A DNA stretch of 64,000 bases from Caulobacteraceae bacterium (GCA_947452365.1 CANGCO010000003.1:23737-87736), one strand, 5' to 3'. Shown: positions 1 to 9,153, counted from the first letter of the stretch. Notes: generated by a model not told the origin, from the letters alone. Numbers and translations are program-made.

Positions 1-52
1 TTGGCGCACCCAGAACGGCAAATTCTTGGTTCGATAGTTTGGACGTCATCAT
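1..52 (-). CDS. DUF1150 family protein, 5' end only
   Basis: This is the first 17 codons of a gene that runs off the left edge of the window, and it is too short for the ORF track. The reading begins ATG ATG ACG and gives MMTSKLSNQEFAVLGAP, with a GGAG ribosome binding site seven bases upstream. The pattern 'LS..EF..LGAP' matches the start of the small DUF1150 proteins of Alphaproteobacteria. These are commonly encoded just downstream of an Hsp20 gene, as here, about 40 bases after the Hsp20 stop. Function is unknown; co-expression with the chaperone is inferred from position. Confidence 0.7.
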   Translation of the reverse strand, partial: MMTSKLSNQEFAVLGAP

Positions 53-93
53 GTCCGTCTCCATTTTACGCAATTTCCGGATCGCTCAGGCCC

Positions 94-516
94 TCAAGCC
101 CCGGTCCGGATCGGAATCTCCCGCACCAGCCTGGCTGGCTCGGGTCTTAGAACATCAATATGCAATAGGCCGTGCTCCATACTGGCTCCCTCGACATCCA
201 TGCCGTCAGCCAGCACAAACGAACGCACAAAGTTTCGCGCCGCTATGCCGCGGTGTAAAAAGGCCCGGTCGGCTGCGGTGCGGTCCTTATCGCCGCGCCC
301 GGTGACCACCAATTGATTGTCCTCGAGCGAGACACTGAGTTGATCAGCGGCAAACCCGGCCACGGCCAAGGTGATCCTCAGCCTGCCCTCACCGCATTCT
401 TCGACATTATAGGGCGGATAGCCCTCAGAGGCGGCCTTGGCCGCGCGCTCGATCAGGCTGCGCGTATGGTCAAAGCCCAGTAAGAAGGGGCTGTCGAACA
501 AGATGGTTCGGTTCAT
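94..516 (-). CDS. Small heat-shock protein, Hsp20/IbpA family
   Basis: This is a cytoplasmic ATP-independent holdase that binds unfolding proteins. The 140-residue product has a short N-terminal arm (MNRTILFDSPF) and an alpha-crystallin domain from about residue 35 to 130, including the typical 'LAVAGFAADQLSVSLEDNQL' strand region and a late 'GLLHIDV' strand. The ORF track starts at a TTG 15 bases earlier; the ATG at 516 is preferred because GAGGA lies eight bases upstream and family members start this way. On the same strand upstream (620-626) there is a CTTGAAA element resembling a heat-shock (RpoH) -35 box, but I see no convincing matching -10, so heat-shock control is only plausible. The DUF1150 gene follows. 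Confidence 0.9.
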   Translation of the reverse strand: MNRTILFDSPFLLGFDHTRSLIERAAKAASEGYPPYNVEECGEGRLRITLAVAGFAADQLSVSLEDNQLVVTGRGDKDRTAADRAFLHRGIAARNFVRSFVLADGMDVEGASMEHGLLHIDVLRPEPARLVREIPIRTGA

Positions 517-641
517 TGGCCAAGTCCTCAAATCCTAAGCGACCGTCCTGCCGCCAAACCCACCCATTCCGGCATAGACCCAGCAGCAACAGGGCTTAGT
601 TGGCCATCCCCCAGCCCGGTTTCAAGACGGGCCGTGTAAGA

Positions 642-669
642 TTGACATCTGGCGGCCTGATCCTAGACT
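642..669 (+). promoter_or_regulatory. Sigma-70-like promoter of the desaturase gene
   Basis: A perfect TTGACA (642-647) is followed after 16 bases by TAGACT (664-669, four of six matches to TATAAT). Transcription would start near 676, about 25 bases before the desaturase ATG at 701. It lies in the divergent gap with the Hsp20 gene. Confidence 0.5.
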
Positions 670-700
670 TGCGCCCTGACCGATAAGGGAAAAACACATC

Positions 701-1612
701 ATGGCCGTCGCCGCCCGGGTCAAACCGCTGGATTATTTTGCGCCAGAAGAGTGGGCAAAACTGTCGGCGCGCTCGCACTGGAAAGGCCTGGCCCTGGTGG
801 CGCATGGCTGGGCCGTGATCGGGCTGACCATGGTGGCGGGCGTGCTTTGGCCCATCACCATCCCGCTTGGTATTATGATCATCGGCACGCGCCAGCTTGG
901 CCTAGCTGTGCTGCAGCATGACGCCGCCCACGGGGCCCTGCACCCCAATCTCAAGATCAATGACTGGGTCGCTGAATGGCTGTGTTCGCCGGGGGTACAG
1001 CGCTATCGCGACTATCACCTGCAACACCATAAATATGCCCAGCAGGCCGAGGATCCGGACCTGATCCTATCGGCCCCCTTCCCAATCAGCCCGACCTCCC
1101 TAAGGCGCAAAATCGTCCGCGACCTGACCGGCCAGACCTTTCTCAAACAGCGGTTTGGCCTGCTCTATGCGCGCAAGCCCGGCCAGCCGCTTTGGCCGGT
1201 CTTAAAGGCGCAAATCCTGCGGCAAAAGCGGCTCTTGATCAGCAATGGGCTCGGCCTCTTGGCCTTTAGTCTAGCCGGTTATGCTTGGGTCTATATTGCG
1301 CTATGGCTCGTGCCGATGGCGACCTGGTTTCCCTTGGTCACGCGGCTTCGCAATATTGCCGAACATGCCCTGATCGCCAAGGACGAGCCCGACCCCCTGC
1401 GTCATGCCCGCACGACCCGCGCAAACCTGATAGAGCGGGCCCTGATCGCCCCCTATTGGGTCAATTACCATGCCGAGCACCATATGTTCATGCACATGCC
1501 CTGCTGGAGCCTGCCAAGGGCCCACAAGCTCCTGACCGCCAAGGGCGCGACCAAGGCCATGGAAATAGCCCCAAACTACCGCGCTGTGCTCAGCGCCGCA
1601 GCAGGGGCCTAG
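701..1612 (+). CDS. Membrane fatty acid desaturase
   Basis: This is a di-iron integral membrane desaturase/hydroxylase of 303 residues. Three histidine clusters that bind the metal are visible: HDAAH near residue 73, HLQHH near 106 and HAEHH near 257. Hydrophobic stretches lie between them (about residues 30-70 and 185-215). The family introduces double bonds or hydroxyls into acyl chains or carotenoid-like lipids; the exact substrate cannot be read from sequence. The ATG is preceded by AAGGG at reasonable spacing. The gene ends on a CTAG whose complement is the stop of the convergent thiolase-like gene. Confidence 0.88.
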   Translation: MAVAARVKPLDYFAPEEWAKLSARSHWKGLALVAHGWAVIGLTMVAGVLWPITIPLGIMIIGTRQLGLAVLQHDAAHGALHPNLKINDWVAEWLCSPGVQRYRDYHLQHHKYAQQAEDPDLILSAPFPISPTSLRRKIVRDLTGQTFLKQRFGLLYARKPGQPLWPVLKAQILRQKRLLISNGLGLLAFSLAGYAWVYIALWLVPMATWFPLVTRLRNIAEHALIAKDEPDPLRHARTTRANLIERALIAPYWVNYHAEHHMFMHMPCWSLPRAHKLLTAKGATKAMEIAPNYRAVLSAAAGA

Positions 1613-3147
1613 ACCCCCTCAAACCCGATGGCGCGATTGCGGCCTTTTTCGTCGGTGGCCAAGGTGACAGTGCCGCCCAAGGGGTCTTGATCGATCAGGG
1701 TCTGGACCAGGGTCTGGTCATCGCTCATGGCCGGCAGGCGTTGGCCGTCTGGGGTGCGGGCGATCAATATGGCGCGCGGGGCCTGGCCGCTATAATCGAT
1801 CGTATAGGTCTCAATCTTGGCCGGGCCGGTTGCGGTCTCGGCGACCGGCGGGGCGGGCCAGGCATTGATTTCAGCCTGGATGGCCTTGCTATCGAAATCG
1901 GTCCAGGCGGAAGGCTGGGTCGAATAGACCCCGGCCGAATACTTGGACAAGAAGCCGCCATTGGCCCCGACGAGGCCAAAGGCCCCCGGCCTTGCGCGCA
2001 GGGCCCGCACCATGCTGGCAATGGCATGCATGGAATAATTATTCCCCGCGCCGCCAAAAAACGGCAGGCCGCCGGTCACGGTCAGGCCGCGCGCGTCTTG
2101 CGGACTTAAGCCAAACGCATCGCAAACATTGAACACGGCGACCGGAAAACAGCTATAAAGATCAAATATATCAACCTGATCCATGCCGATTCCAGCCAGA
2201 TCCAGAGCCTGTTGTACGGCCAGCACACTGGCGGGGCTGGCCGACAGGTCCTGGCGCTCAATGATTATCCGCTCCTTCACATCGCCGCCGCCATGCAGAT
2301 AGACCCAGCGATCCTCGGCAATGCCCAGTTCCCGCGCCTTGCCAACGCAGGTGAGCAGAACAGCCGCGCCCTGATTGGCCTGGTCGCGCGAGACCACACG
2401 GCGCGGAAAGGGATCACAGATCAGCCGGTTGCGCGGCGTCACCGTGGCGATCTCCTGCGCCGAAAACACCTCTTGCGACATGGCATGGGGATTGGCGTGG
2501 GCCACATCCGTAAAGGGCGCAAACAAGGCGCCCATTTCCAGACCATAGGCTTCCCGGTCCAGGCCCCGGCGCGCGCGGCGGGCGTTTTCGAACAGGGCAT
2601 AGGCCTGGATTGGCGCGCGCACCCCGTGCTGGATCAGTTCGCCGGTCAAGAGGCCTTCGAGCCCATAGCCACGGTCCTCCATCTGGCCGCCAATGGTCTG
2701 GGACCAGTCGCGGGTCTCGCCGATCGATTGCAGGTGGCGCACGGTAGAAATGGCTTCAGAGCCAAAAATCAGGGCCATATCGGTCTGGCCCGCGGCAATG
2801 GCGTGGCAAAGCTCATGCACCAAATGCTGCGGCCCCTGCCCGCCTGTGACCTCCAAAATCGCCTTTGCCGGATTGGCCCCGATCCGCTCGGCCACTGCCC
2901 TTGGCATATTATCGGCGCAGCCAAACGGCGCGACCGCAACGGGGGTGGAGATTTCAAACTGGCGAATAGCCGCAACCAAATCAATATGGGCCGCGAGATT
3001 TCCGCCCGCCTTGGCATCCTCACACGCCGCCCGCCCAGCCCGCGCCGCCAGCTCAACCGGTGAGGCCGCCGAATAATCTGCCGCCTCAATCCGCTCCGAC
3101 GCCTCACCAACACCAACCAGGATAGGGGTACGATCAAATGTGGTCAT
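1609..3147 (-). CDS. Thiolase-like protein (SCPx/TLP1 type) with extra C-terminal domain
   Basis: This 512-residue protein has the thiolase fold. An N-terminal thiolase domain opens with TPILVGVGE. A 'DIFDLYSCFPVAV' segment sits where degradative thiolases have NEAFA. The C-terminal 'GGLPFFGGAGNNYSMHA' corresponds to the GGHPIG active-site loop. About 90 further residues resemble the additional C-terminal domain of thiolase-like protein type 1. The position of the nucleophilic cysteine (CGSG in true thiolases) reads GGQGPQ at about residues 102-107, so the usual acyl-enzyme cysteine is missing. Classical thiolase activity is therefore doubtful; a role in acyl-CoA metabolism is inferred. The ATG at 3147 has an AAAGGAAG ribosome site and replaces the longer ORF-track start. 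Confidence 0.8.
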   Translation of the reverse strand: MTTFDRTPILVGVGEASERIEAADYSAASPVELAARAGRAACEDAKAGGNLAAHIDLVAAIRQFEISTPVAVAPFGCADNMPRAVAERIGANPAKAILEVTGGQGPQHLVHELCHAIAAGQTDMALIFGSEAISTVRHLQSIGETRDWSQTIGGQMEDRGYGLEGLLTGELIQHGVRAPIQAYALFENARRARRGLDREAYGLEMGALFAPFTDVAHANPHAMSQEVFSAQEIATVTPRNRLICDPFPRRVVSRDQANQGAAVLLTCVGKARELGIAEDRWVYLHGGGDVKERIIIERQDLSASPASVLAVQQALDLAGIGMDQVDIFDLYSCFPVAVFNVCDAFGLSPQDARGLTVTGGLPFFGGAGNNYSMHAIASMVRALRARPGAFGLVGANGGFLSKYSAGVYSTQPSAWTDFDSKAIQAEINAWPAPPVAETATGPAKIETYTIDYSGQAPRAILIARTPDGQRLPAMSDDQTLVQTLIDQDPLGGTVTLATDEKGRNRAIGFEGV

Positions 3148-3332
3148 GAAGCGCTTCCTTTGGTGTTTTTGTGTTCTGCCCCATTGGTAACCTAGGCCAA
3201 GACCAAACGCCAAGCCGTCCCTAGGGTAAACTTGGCGAGGGAAAAAAGCGGCGCTCAGCACAGCCCGAGACTATCCAGCACACCAAACCCCGTTAAGATC
3301 GACTCCCGCATACCAACAAGGACCCCTGCCCC

Positions 3333-4499
3333 ATGCATTTTGAATTGGCTGAAGAGCACCGCATGCTCCAGGACCTGGTCCAAAAATTTGTGCGCGATGA
3401 ACTAATGCCCCTCGAAACCGCGGTCATGGCGCGCGAAGCATCTGGTCAGGATGCCGCCCTGACCGCTAGCGAACGCGAAAGACTGGACAAGGTGTCAAAA
3501 GACCTTGGTCTTTGGAGTCTGGATGCCCCCGAAAGCGAGGGCGGCATGGCCATGCCCTATGTCGCCCTGGTGGCAGTCAATGAGGCGCTGGGCAGTACGA
3601 TTGCCACCTATACCCTGCCGCCGGACTCGCCCAATCTGCGCATGCTTGCGGCCACGGTGAATGAGCGCCAGCGCGAGGCCTATCTGGCCCCCTATGCGCG
3701 CGGCGAGACCATATCGGCGATCGGGATTTCAGAACCGGGCGCAGGCGCCGATCCGGCCGGCATGCGAACCCGCGCCGTGCGCGACGGCGATGACTGGATC
3801 ATCAATGGCCGCAAGATCTGGATTACGCGCGCGGCCGAGGCCGATTTCACCATTCTGATGGCCACTACCACGCCCGAAGGCAAGGCCAAGGCGGGCATGA
3901 CCGCCTTCTTGGTTGATCGCGACACGCCCGGCTTTCAAGTCGTGCGCCGCATCCCCATGCTGGCGGGCGAGGTGACCTATGAGGTCCTGCTGGAGGATTG
4001 CCGGGTGCCGGACTGGAAGCGGCTCGGCGAAGAGGGCCAGGGCTTTGGCCCCATGCAGATCCGGCTCGGCACGCGGCGGATGGAAATGGCCGCCTGGTGT
4101 ATTGGCGGGGCGCAAAGGGCGCTGGACATGATGCGCGACTATGCCCCGCAGCGCCGCACCTTTGGCCAGCGCCTATCGGAGCGGCAATCGATCCAGTGGT
4201 GGGTCGCCGATGGCGCGACCAAGATTCATGCCTGCCGCCTGATGGCCTATCACTGCGCCTGGAAACTGGATCAGGGCCAGGACGTGCGCACGGAAATCTC
4301 CATGCTCAAGGTCTATGCCACCGAAATGGCGCAGGAGATTATCGATAATGCCATGCAGTGCTTTGGCGCCATGGGCATGACCAAGGAAATGCCGCTGCAT
4401 ATCCTAGCCGGACGGGTTCGTAACATGCGCATCTATGATGGGCCGTCAGAAGTCCATCGCATGGTGGTGGCGCGCAATCTGATGGATACGCGGCCCTAA
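3333..4499 (+). CDS. Acyl-CoA dehydrogenase (FadE2/ACAD10-11-like)
   Basis: This FAD-dependent enzyme oxidises acyl-CoA to the 2-enoyl-CoA. The 388-residue protein has the helical N-domain starting at MHFELAEEH, the middle beta domain with 'EPGAGADPAGMRT' and 'IINGRKIWIT', and a C-terminal helical domain with 'CFGAMGMTKEMPL'. Near the C-terminus the motif is YDGPSEVHR, so the general base is expected to be the aspartate of the DGP loop, as in ACAD10/11 and FadE2-type enzymes, rather than the glutamate of short-chain enzymes. Substrate length is unknown. It points toward the MATE gene, 21 bases away, and starts 185 bases from the divergent thiolase-like gene. Confidence 0.92.
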   Translation: MHFELAEEHRMLQDLVQKFVRDELMPLETAVMAREASGQDAALTASERERLDKVSKDLGLWSLDAPESEGGMAMPYVALVAVNEALGSTIATYTLPPDSPNLRMLAATVNERQREAYLAPYARGETISAIGISEPGAGADPAGMRTRAVRDGDDWIINGRKIWITRAAEADFTILMATTTPEGKAKAGMTAFLVDRDTPGFQVVRRIPMLAGEVTYEVLLEDCRVPDWKRLGEEGQGFGPMQIRLGTRRMEMAAWCIGGAQRALDMMRDYAPQRRTFGQRLSERQSIQWWVADGATKIHACRLMAYHCAWKLDQGQDVRTEISMLKVYATEMAQEIIDNAMQCFGAMGMTKEMPLHILAGRVRNMRIYDGPSEVHRMVVARNLMDTRP

Positions 4500-4520
4500 G
4501 CCAGATCTATGGCGCGCGCC

Positions 4521-6041
4521 CTAGCCCACAGGCTGGGGGGCGTCATCGATCTTGGCCTGGATCGGCATCATGGGCGCATAATCGCGCCAGCCGCCATAGC
4601 GGTAATAGGCCAGGGCCAGTATGGCCGAACTGACCGAGCCGACCGGAAAGCTCCACCAGATTGCGGCCGAGCCAAGCCAGGGCTGGAGCGCGGTGGCAAA
4701 CGGGATGCGAAATGCCCACATGGTCACGGCATAGATCAAGGTTGGGGCAAGGGTAGCGCCATTGGCCCGCACCACCGCTGACATGCCAGACGTAATGGCC
4801 AAGACCACCCAACCCCACAGCACAATACTGTTTATGCTGCGCGCCATGGCCAGGGGCTCGCCGCCCTGGGGCAGAAACAGGCGCAAGGGCAGATCGCCAA
4901 GCAGGTGCACGAGCACGGCAGCCAAAAAGGTCAAGGACACCCCAACCAGACAGCCCTTGATCGCAATCGCCTCAACCCGCTTCCATTGGCCAGCGCCAAT
5001 ATTCATCGCGGCCATGGCTGACATCGAGGCGCCAAGCGCCATGGCCGGCATTTGCACATAACCCCAAAGCTGAGCCGCTGCACTATAGGCCGCCGCCGTC
5101 GCTGCCCCATGCGCATTGACCAGCGATAGCAGCATGAAATAGGCGCCCTGAATGATCAGGGTCTCGAGCGCCATAGGCCCGCCGCGCCGGATCAGCATCA
5201 AGAGCAGCTGCGGGTCTGGCTTCAAATAACGAAGGTCTGGGCCATATAGGGCCACGGGCAAATTACGCCGATAAATATAGACCAGCATGGCGCTAAGCGC
5301 GGTCAGATTGGCAACCAGGCCGCCAATGGCCACCCCGGCTATGCCGAGTTTTGGTGCGCCAAACGCGCCCGTCAGCAAGAGCGGCGACAGCACAAGCCCC
5401 AGCCCGATCCAGACCAGGGTAAAGCGAAACGGCGTGCGCGCATCGCCCGACCCGCGCATCATCATCATGATAAAAATATAAGAAAAAATGCTCGGCAAGG
5501 ACAGGCTCATAAACCGCAAATAGGTCACGGCCATATCGAGCGAGGCAGCCGGCATCTTGACCATGCTTAAGATTTGCGGCGCGAAGATATAGCCTGTCGC
5601 GGCAATCAGTGATGAGACCACCACCACAAAGCTCATAGATGTGCCAACCACCCGCTTGACCGCCTGCATGTCACCGGCGCCGCGCGACTGTCCCACCGCA
5701 ATGCCTGCCGCCGTGCCAACCCCCATAACCATGCCCATCATCATGAACATGAAGACATTGGCATTGACTACAGCCGTCAGGGCGCTGGGCCCCAAGGTAT
5801 GGCTGACCCAGATCGCGCCCCAGGTTCCAGACAAGGCATTGAGCAGATTGGTGGTCAGAAGCGGCATGGCAAACCGCACCAGGGTCGGGGTAATGGCACC
5901 CTCAATCAGCCGCTTGCGGTCGGCGCTGTGTGGGCCGTGGGCATGGCTTGCCGGAACCTGTGGCGGGGTCTTGGTCAATGTCTCGCCTGTCTGCTCGATC
6001 TTGTGAGGTTCATGGCTAAGCTGGTTTTGCGCCCTTGTCAT
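4521..6041 (-). CDS. MATE family multidrug/sodium antiporter
   Basis: This inner-membrane exporter has 506 residues and about twelve hydrophobic segments after a roughly 40-residue polar, histidine-containing N-terminal tail. Family features include 'PLLTTNLLNALSGTWGAIWVSHTLG' in the first helix region, 'GTAAGIAVGQSRGAGD' after the second, and a 'GSGDARTPF' loop near the middle. MATE proteins expel cationic drugs or metabolites using a sodium or proton gradient; the substrate here is unknown. The long polar tail is slightly unusual, and an internal start cannot be excluded because no strong ribosome site was seen. The phosphoribosyltransferase gene lies 34 bases upstream on the same strand. 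Confidence 0.92.
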   Translation of the reverse strand: MTRAQNQLSHEPHKIEQTGETLTKTPPQVPASHAHGPHSADRKRLIEGAITPTLVRFAMPLLTTNLLNALSGTWGAIWVSHTLGPSALTAVVNANVFMFMMMGMVMGVGTAAGIAVGQSRGAGDMQAVKRVVGTSMSFVVVVSSLIAATGYIFAPQILSMVKMPAASLDMAVTYLRFMSLSLPSIFSYIFIMMMMRGSGDARTPFRFTLVWIGLGLVLSPLLLTGAFGAPKLGIAGVAIGGLVANLTALSAMLVYIYRRNLPVALYGPDLRYLKPDPQLLLMLIRRGGPMALETLIIQGAYFMLLSLVNAHGAATAAAYSAAAQLWGYVQMPAMALGASMSAMAAMNIGAGQWKRVEAIAIKGCLVGVSLTFLAAVLVHLLGDLPLRLFLPQGGEPLAMARSINSIVLWGWVVLAITSGMSAVVRANGATLAPTLIYAVTMWAFRIPFATALQPWLGSAAIWWSFPVGSVSSAILALAYYRYGGWRDYAPMMPIQAKIDDAPQPVG

Positions 6042-6075
6042 GGCGTTTGACCAGGTGTGGCTGCAATCCCCAAGC

Positions 6076-6609
6076 CTAATCTATCGCCCCAATGCCCGGA
6101 TAACCGCGATACTGGCCGCCTGCATCCATGCCATAACCGACCAGGAAACGGGCCGGCGCTTCCCAAGCGACGAAATCGGGCTGGCCCAGGCGCTCTGTCG
6201 GCCACGGCTTGCGGGCAAAGACCGCGCTTAGGACCTCGCTAGCACCGGCCTTTTGCATAATCTGGACCGCCTGGCCCAAGGATAGGCCGCTATCAAATAC
6301 ATCATCCATCAATAGGACCTGACGGCCTGTGACCGGTCTTTGCAGACCGCCGCGCACCTCGACCTGACCGCTGGATTGGTGGGCATCACCATAAGAGGAC
6401 AGCCAAAGCGCATCAAATTGCGGATGACGGCCGCGGACCGACATGGCCCGCATAAGATCGGCCGAAAACCAAAGCCCGCCCGTCAACAGACAAACACAAA
6501 CCGAATCGTCAGTAATGGCTGGGGCAATACGATCGGCAAGCGTCTCGACATATGCGCTAACGGCTTGGGCGGATAAAAGCGGGGCAATCGTCAAGGAGAC
6601 AAAACTCAT
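6076..6609 (-). CDS. hpt: Purine phosphoribosyltransferase, hypoxanthine type
   Basis: This type I phosphoribosyltransferase of 177 residues should salvage hypoxanthine/guanine to nucleotides using PRPP in the cytoplasm. The PRPP-binding motif is clear as VLLMDDVFDSGLSL at about residues 98-111. The hood region 'LLTGGLWFSADLMRAM' and the terminal 'FLVGYGMDAGGQYRGYPGIG' are those of bacterial HPRT. Its ATG overlaps the stop of the upstream zinc-ribbon gene by four bases (ATGA), suggesting translational coupling. The exact base specificity is inferred from family resemblance. Confidence 0.88.
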   Translation of the reverse strand: MSFVSLTIAPLLSAQAVSAYVETLADRIAPAITDDSVCVCLLTGGLWFSADLMRAMSVRGRHPQFDALWLSSYGDAHQSSGQVEVRGGLQRPVTGRQVLLMDDVFDSGLSLGQAVQIMQKAGASEVLSAVFARKPWPTERLGQPDFVAWEAPARFLVGYGMDAGGQYRGYPGIGAID

Positions 6610-7430
6610 GGTGCGTGAGGTAGGGCGATACCGCGCGCGGGCAGGCCTTGTTCGGACCTAGCATGGCCATCCAAAGCGAATGTGACAGACAGGTCGCGCG
6701 ATTGCACCGGCGGCTCGACCAAGACCGTCGCAAAATACCGCTCCTGGCGCGCCGGAATGCGCACGCCATCCATGCGGCCAATCTGCACCATGACTTCCTT
6801 ACCTTGCGGATCCAGGAGGGCGATGCGCACCGGAGGCAGGTCACGCGCCTCTTGCTCAATATTGCGAATGGCCCCCGAGACCCGAAGGGCCGCGCGGCCG
6901 TCTTGCATGATCCGCACCGCCTTGACCTTTTCAAAAGTCAAGCCCGTCGGATTGATCGCCAATCCAACCAAAGCATAGGCGCTGGCTGATTTTGGCCAGA
7001 CCTCAACCACCTTGGTACGAAACATTGCTGCCATCACCAGGGCACTGGCCAGTACCAGCCCGGCCATAGCCCAGACCAGGCCTGAAAAACGGGCGCTTGG
7101 CTTTGCCGATTTGCGCGACCGACCAGTCAGCCGAGACGAGGCGAACATAGGCGCCCCCACGCCGACGGCACCCGCAGCTTGCCCGGAAAATTCGCCCAGA
7201 TCCTCGGCATATTGGTCACGATCGCGGTCAAGATTTTCTAACGGCGCAGGGGATGTACCGTCCCAAGCCGCGTCAATCTCAGGCGCATCCAACCCACCGA
7301 CTGCGGCCTCTGCATCTTGTGCAAACCATCTTTCACCGCAAGACGCACAGCGCACAGTCCGTCCCGCCGAACCAATCATGTCGTCGGCGACAAAATAGCT
7401 GCTGGCACAAGAGGGACAGGTCAGTATCAT
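6606..7430 (-). CDS. MJ0042-type zinc-ribbon membrane protein with DUF3426-like domain
   Basis: The 274-residue protein starts with an MJ0042-type zinc ribbon with CPSC (about residues 5-8) and CASC (28-31) knuckles. An acidic linker follows, then one transmembrane helix (about residues 112-132, LVWAMAGLVLASALVMAAMF). The C-terminal region resembles DUF3426, with 'VSGAIRNIEQEARDLPPVRIAL' and 'IPARQERYFATVLVEPP'. It is therefore likely a bitopic inner-membrane protein with a cytoplasmic zinc ribbon and a periplasmic beta domain. Function is unknown. It is divergent from ftsE (83 bases apart) and coupled to the hpt-like gene. Confidence 0.82.
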   Translation of the reverse strand: MILTCPSCASSYFVADDMIGSAGRTVRCASCGERWFAQDAEAAVGGLDAPEIDAAWDGTSPAPLENLDRDRDQYAEDLGEFSGQAAGAVGVGAPMFASSRLTGRSRKSAKPSARFSGLVWAMAGLVLASALVMAAMFRTKVVEVWPKSASAYALVGLAINPTGLTFEKVKAVRIMQDGRAALRVSGAIRNIEQEARDLPPVRIALLDPQGKEVMVQIGRMDGVRIPARQERYFATVLVEPPVQSRDLSVTFALDGHARSEQGLPARGIALPHAP

Positions 7431-7513
7431 GGCAAGCGAATCGGACGCTCCAAAAGCACTATTATCGAGGTCGCCGATTTTTGTCCTTCTGTCCAGCAGC
7501 GCCGGCGAGTCCC

Positions 7514-8260
7514 GTGGTAAATTCCGCCGTCCCCAGTGAAAAGCCGCCGACCGTCCGTTTTCGAGACGTGGGGCTGCGCTATGGGCGCTCGCCAGAGATA
7601 CTACGTGATATCAGTTTCGATCTAGAGCCGGGCAGCTTTCATTTTCTGACCGGGGCCTCGGGGGCGGGTAAGAGCAGTTTGCTCAAATTGATCTATCTGG
7701 CCAATCGCCCGACCCGCGGTCAGGTTCAGATCTTTGGGCAAGATGCGCAAAGAATGCGTCCAAAAGACCTACCCGGCTTGCGCCGGCGCATAGGCGTGGT
7801 GTTTCAAGAGATCTATCTTATGGAACATCTTAATGTGTTCGATAATACGGTCTTGCCCCTGCGTATTGCCGGACAAAACCCGCAAGATTATCGTAATGAT
7901 GCGGCTGAACTGCTAAACTGGGTTGGGCTGGGTCGACGCATGGATGCCATGCCTGAAACCCTATCGGGCGGCGAGCGGCAAAGGCTGGCGATTGCCAGGG
8001 CGGTTGTGGGCCGTCCGAGCATTGTTCTCGCCGATGAACCCACTGGCAATGTCGATCATGAAATGGGCCTGAGAATCTTGCGTTTGCTGGTTGAGCTAAA
8101 TCGGCTTGGCACCACCATCTTGATTGCCAGCCATGATCAGGACCTGGTGGCGCGATCGGGCATGCCGGTTATGCATCTGGATGGGGGCAGGCTATCGCAC
8201 AGCCAATCGCCCTTTCAGCCTGACCTTGGTGCCGAGCCAATGGGCGCGGGAGATATTTGA
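7514..8260 (+). CDS. ftsE: Cell division ATP-binding protein FtsE
   Basis: This is the ABC ATPase partner of FtsX. The pair signals from the cytokinetic ring to periplasmic wall hydrolases. Walker A is GASGAGKSS, the signature motif is LSGGERQRLAIA, and Walker B is IVLADEPTGNVD followed by the switch histidine in ASHDQDL. The ORF track extends 87 codons upstream into the divergent zinc-ribbon gene; family length (about 220-250 residues) and alignment point to the GTG at 7514, giving 248 residues. A weak GGCGAG lies upstream, so the exact start is uncertain. The stop overlaps the ftsX ATG by one base (TGATG). Confidence 0.93.
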   Translation: MVNSAVPSEKPPTVRFRDVGLRYGRSPEILRDISFDLEPGSFHFLTGASGAGKSSLLKLIYLANRPTRGQVQIFGQDAQRMRPKDLPGLRRRIGVVFQEIYLMEHLNVFDNTVLPLRIAGQNPQDYRNDAAELLNWVGLGRRMDAMPETLSGGERQRLAIARAVVGRPSIVLADEPTGNVDHEMGLRILRLLVELNRLGTTILIASHDQDLVARSGMPVMHLDGGRLSHSQSPFQPDLGAEPMGAGDI

Positions 8261-9153
8261 TGGCCAAGGCCTTTGATCATCGCCGCTGGATACCCGCCCC
8301 GCTTTTGCCACGCCAAGATGGCCGCGACGCCTCGCTCGTGTTCGTCATTGCCGTATTATGTTTTTTAGCCTGCCTGACCGGGATAGGCGGGCTAGGCGCC
8401 GACCGCGCTGCCCAGGGCTGGGGGCGCCAACTCAAGGGCTCAGCAACCATAATTGTGCGCTCGACCATAAGTCAGGTGCCCGACGCGGTCGCCGATCAAG
8501 CCGTGCAGGTCCTAGGCCAGGTACCCGGTGTCAAATCGGCTATTGCGCAAGACCGGTCAGAGGCTGAAGCCTTACTGGCCCCTTGGCTTGGTCAGGATAG
8601 TGTATTGCAAAACCTGCCCTTGCCGCGCCTCGTCAATGTCCAGCTGGATGTCCTAAAGCCGGCCACATCTGAGAGCATGGCCAATGCACTAAAGGCCGCA
8701 GGCCTGGATGTCACAGTCGATGATCATACGCTCTGGATGAAGGATATTGGCCGAGCCGGAGACATGGCCCGGGGCCTAGCCATAGCGACCTTTGCGCTCA
8801 TGGCCCTGTCCGCTGCCGCTGTGATTACCTTTGCCACCCGTGCAGGGATGTCGATGCGCCATCAGATTGTCGAGCTTCTGCACCTGACCGGCGCCCAGGA
8901 CCGCTTCATTGCCGACCTGTTTCAGACCCGTTTCGCCATCATGGCGTTTTTTGCCGGATTTCTCGGCGCGGGGGCTGCGGCAGGGCTTGCGGCAGTGGTG
9001 CGAACCTTGGGCGGTGCAGAAGGCCTGACGCCGGTTCTGCCCATTGCCTGGACAGATCTATTGATTACCCTGCCATGCCCCGTGGTCGCCGCTCTTGTTG
9101 CGGCCTTGGCGGCCCGCCTGACCACATTGGGCCTATTAAGGGCCATGCCGTGA
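8260..9153 (+). CDS. ftsX: Cell division membrane protein FtsX
   Basis: This is the permease-like partner of FtsE, 297 residues. One transmembrane helix follows a short cytoplasmic tail (about residues 26-44, LVFVIAVLCFLACLTGIGG). A periplasmic domain of roughly 120 residues comes next, where amidase or hydrolase activators would bind. Three more helices follow (about 170-192, 225-247 and 265-295), the FtsX topology. The ATG at 8260 overlaps the ftsE stop; the TTG just before it is the ORF-track start. Its own stop overlaps the next gene's GTG by four bases, so ftsE, ftsX and the next two genes read as one coupled operon. Confidence 0.92.
   Translation: MAKAFDHRRWIPAPLLPRQDGRDASLVFVIAVLCFLACLTGIGGLGADRAAQGWGRQLKGSATIIVRSTISQVPDAVADQAVQVLGQVPGVKSAIAQDRSEAEALLAPWLGQDSVLQNLPLPRLVNVQLDVLKPATSESMANALKAAGLDVTVDDHTLWMKDIGRAGDMARGLAIATFALMALSAAAVITFATRAGMSMRHQIVELLHLTGAQDRFIADLFQTRFAIMAFFAGFLGAGAAAGLAAVVRTLGGAEGLTPVLPIAWTDLLITLPCPVVAALVAALAARLTTLGLLRAMP

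Noticed and set aside
1285-3063. Two long plus-strand ORFs (274 and 283 codons) across the thiolase-like gene
   Set aside because: They are antisense to a well-supported coding sequence and lack family features or ribosome sites.
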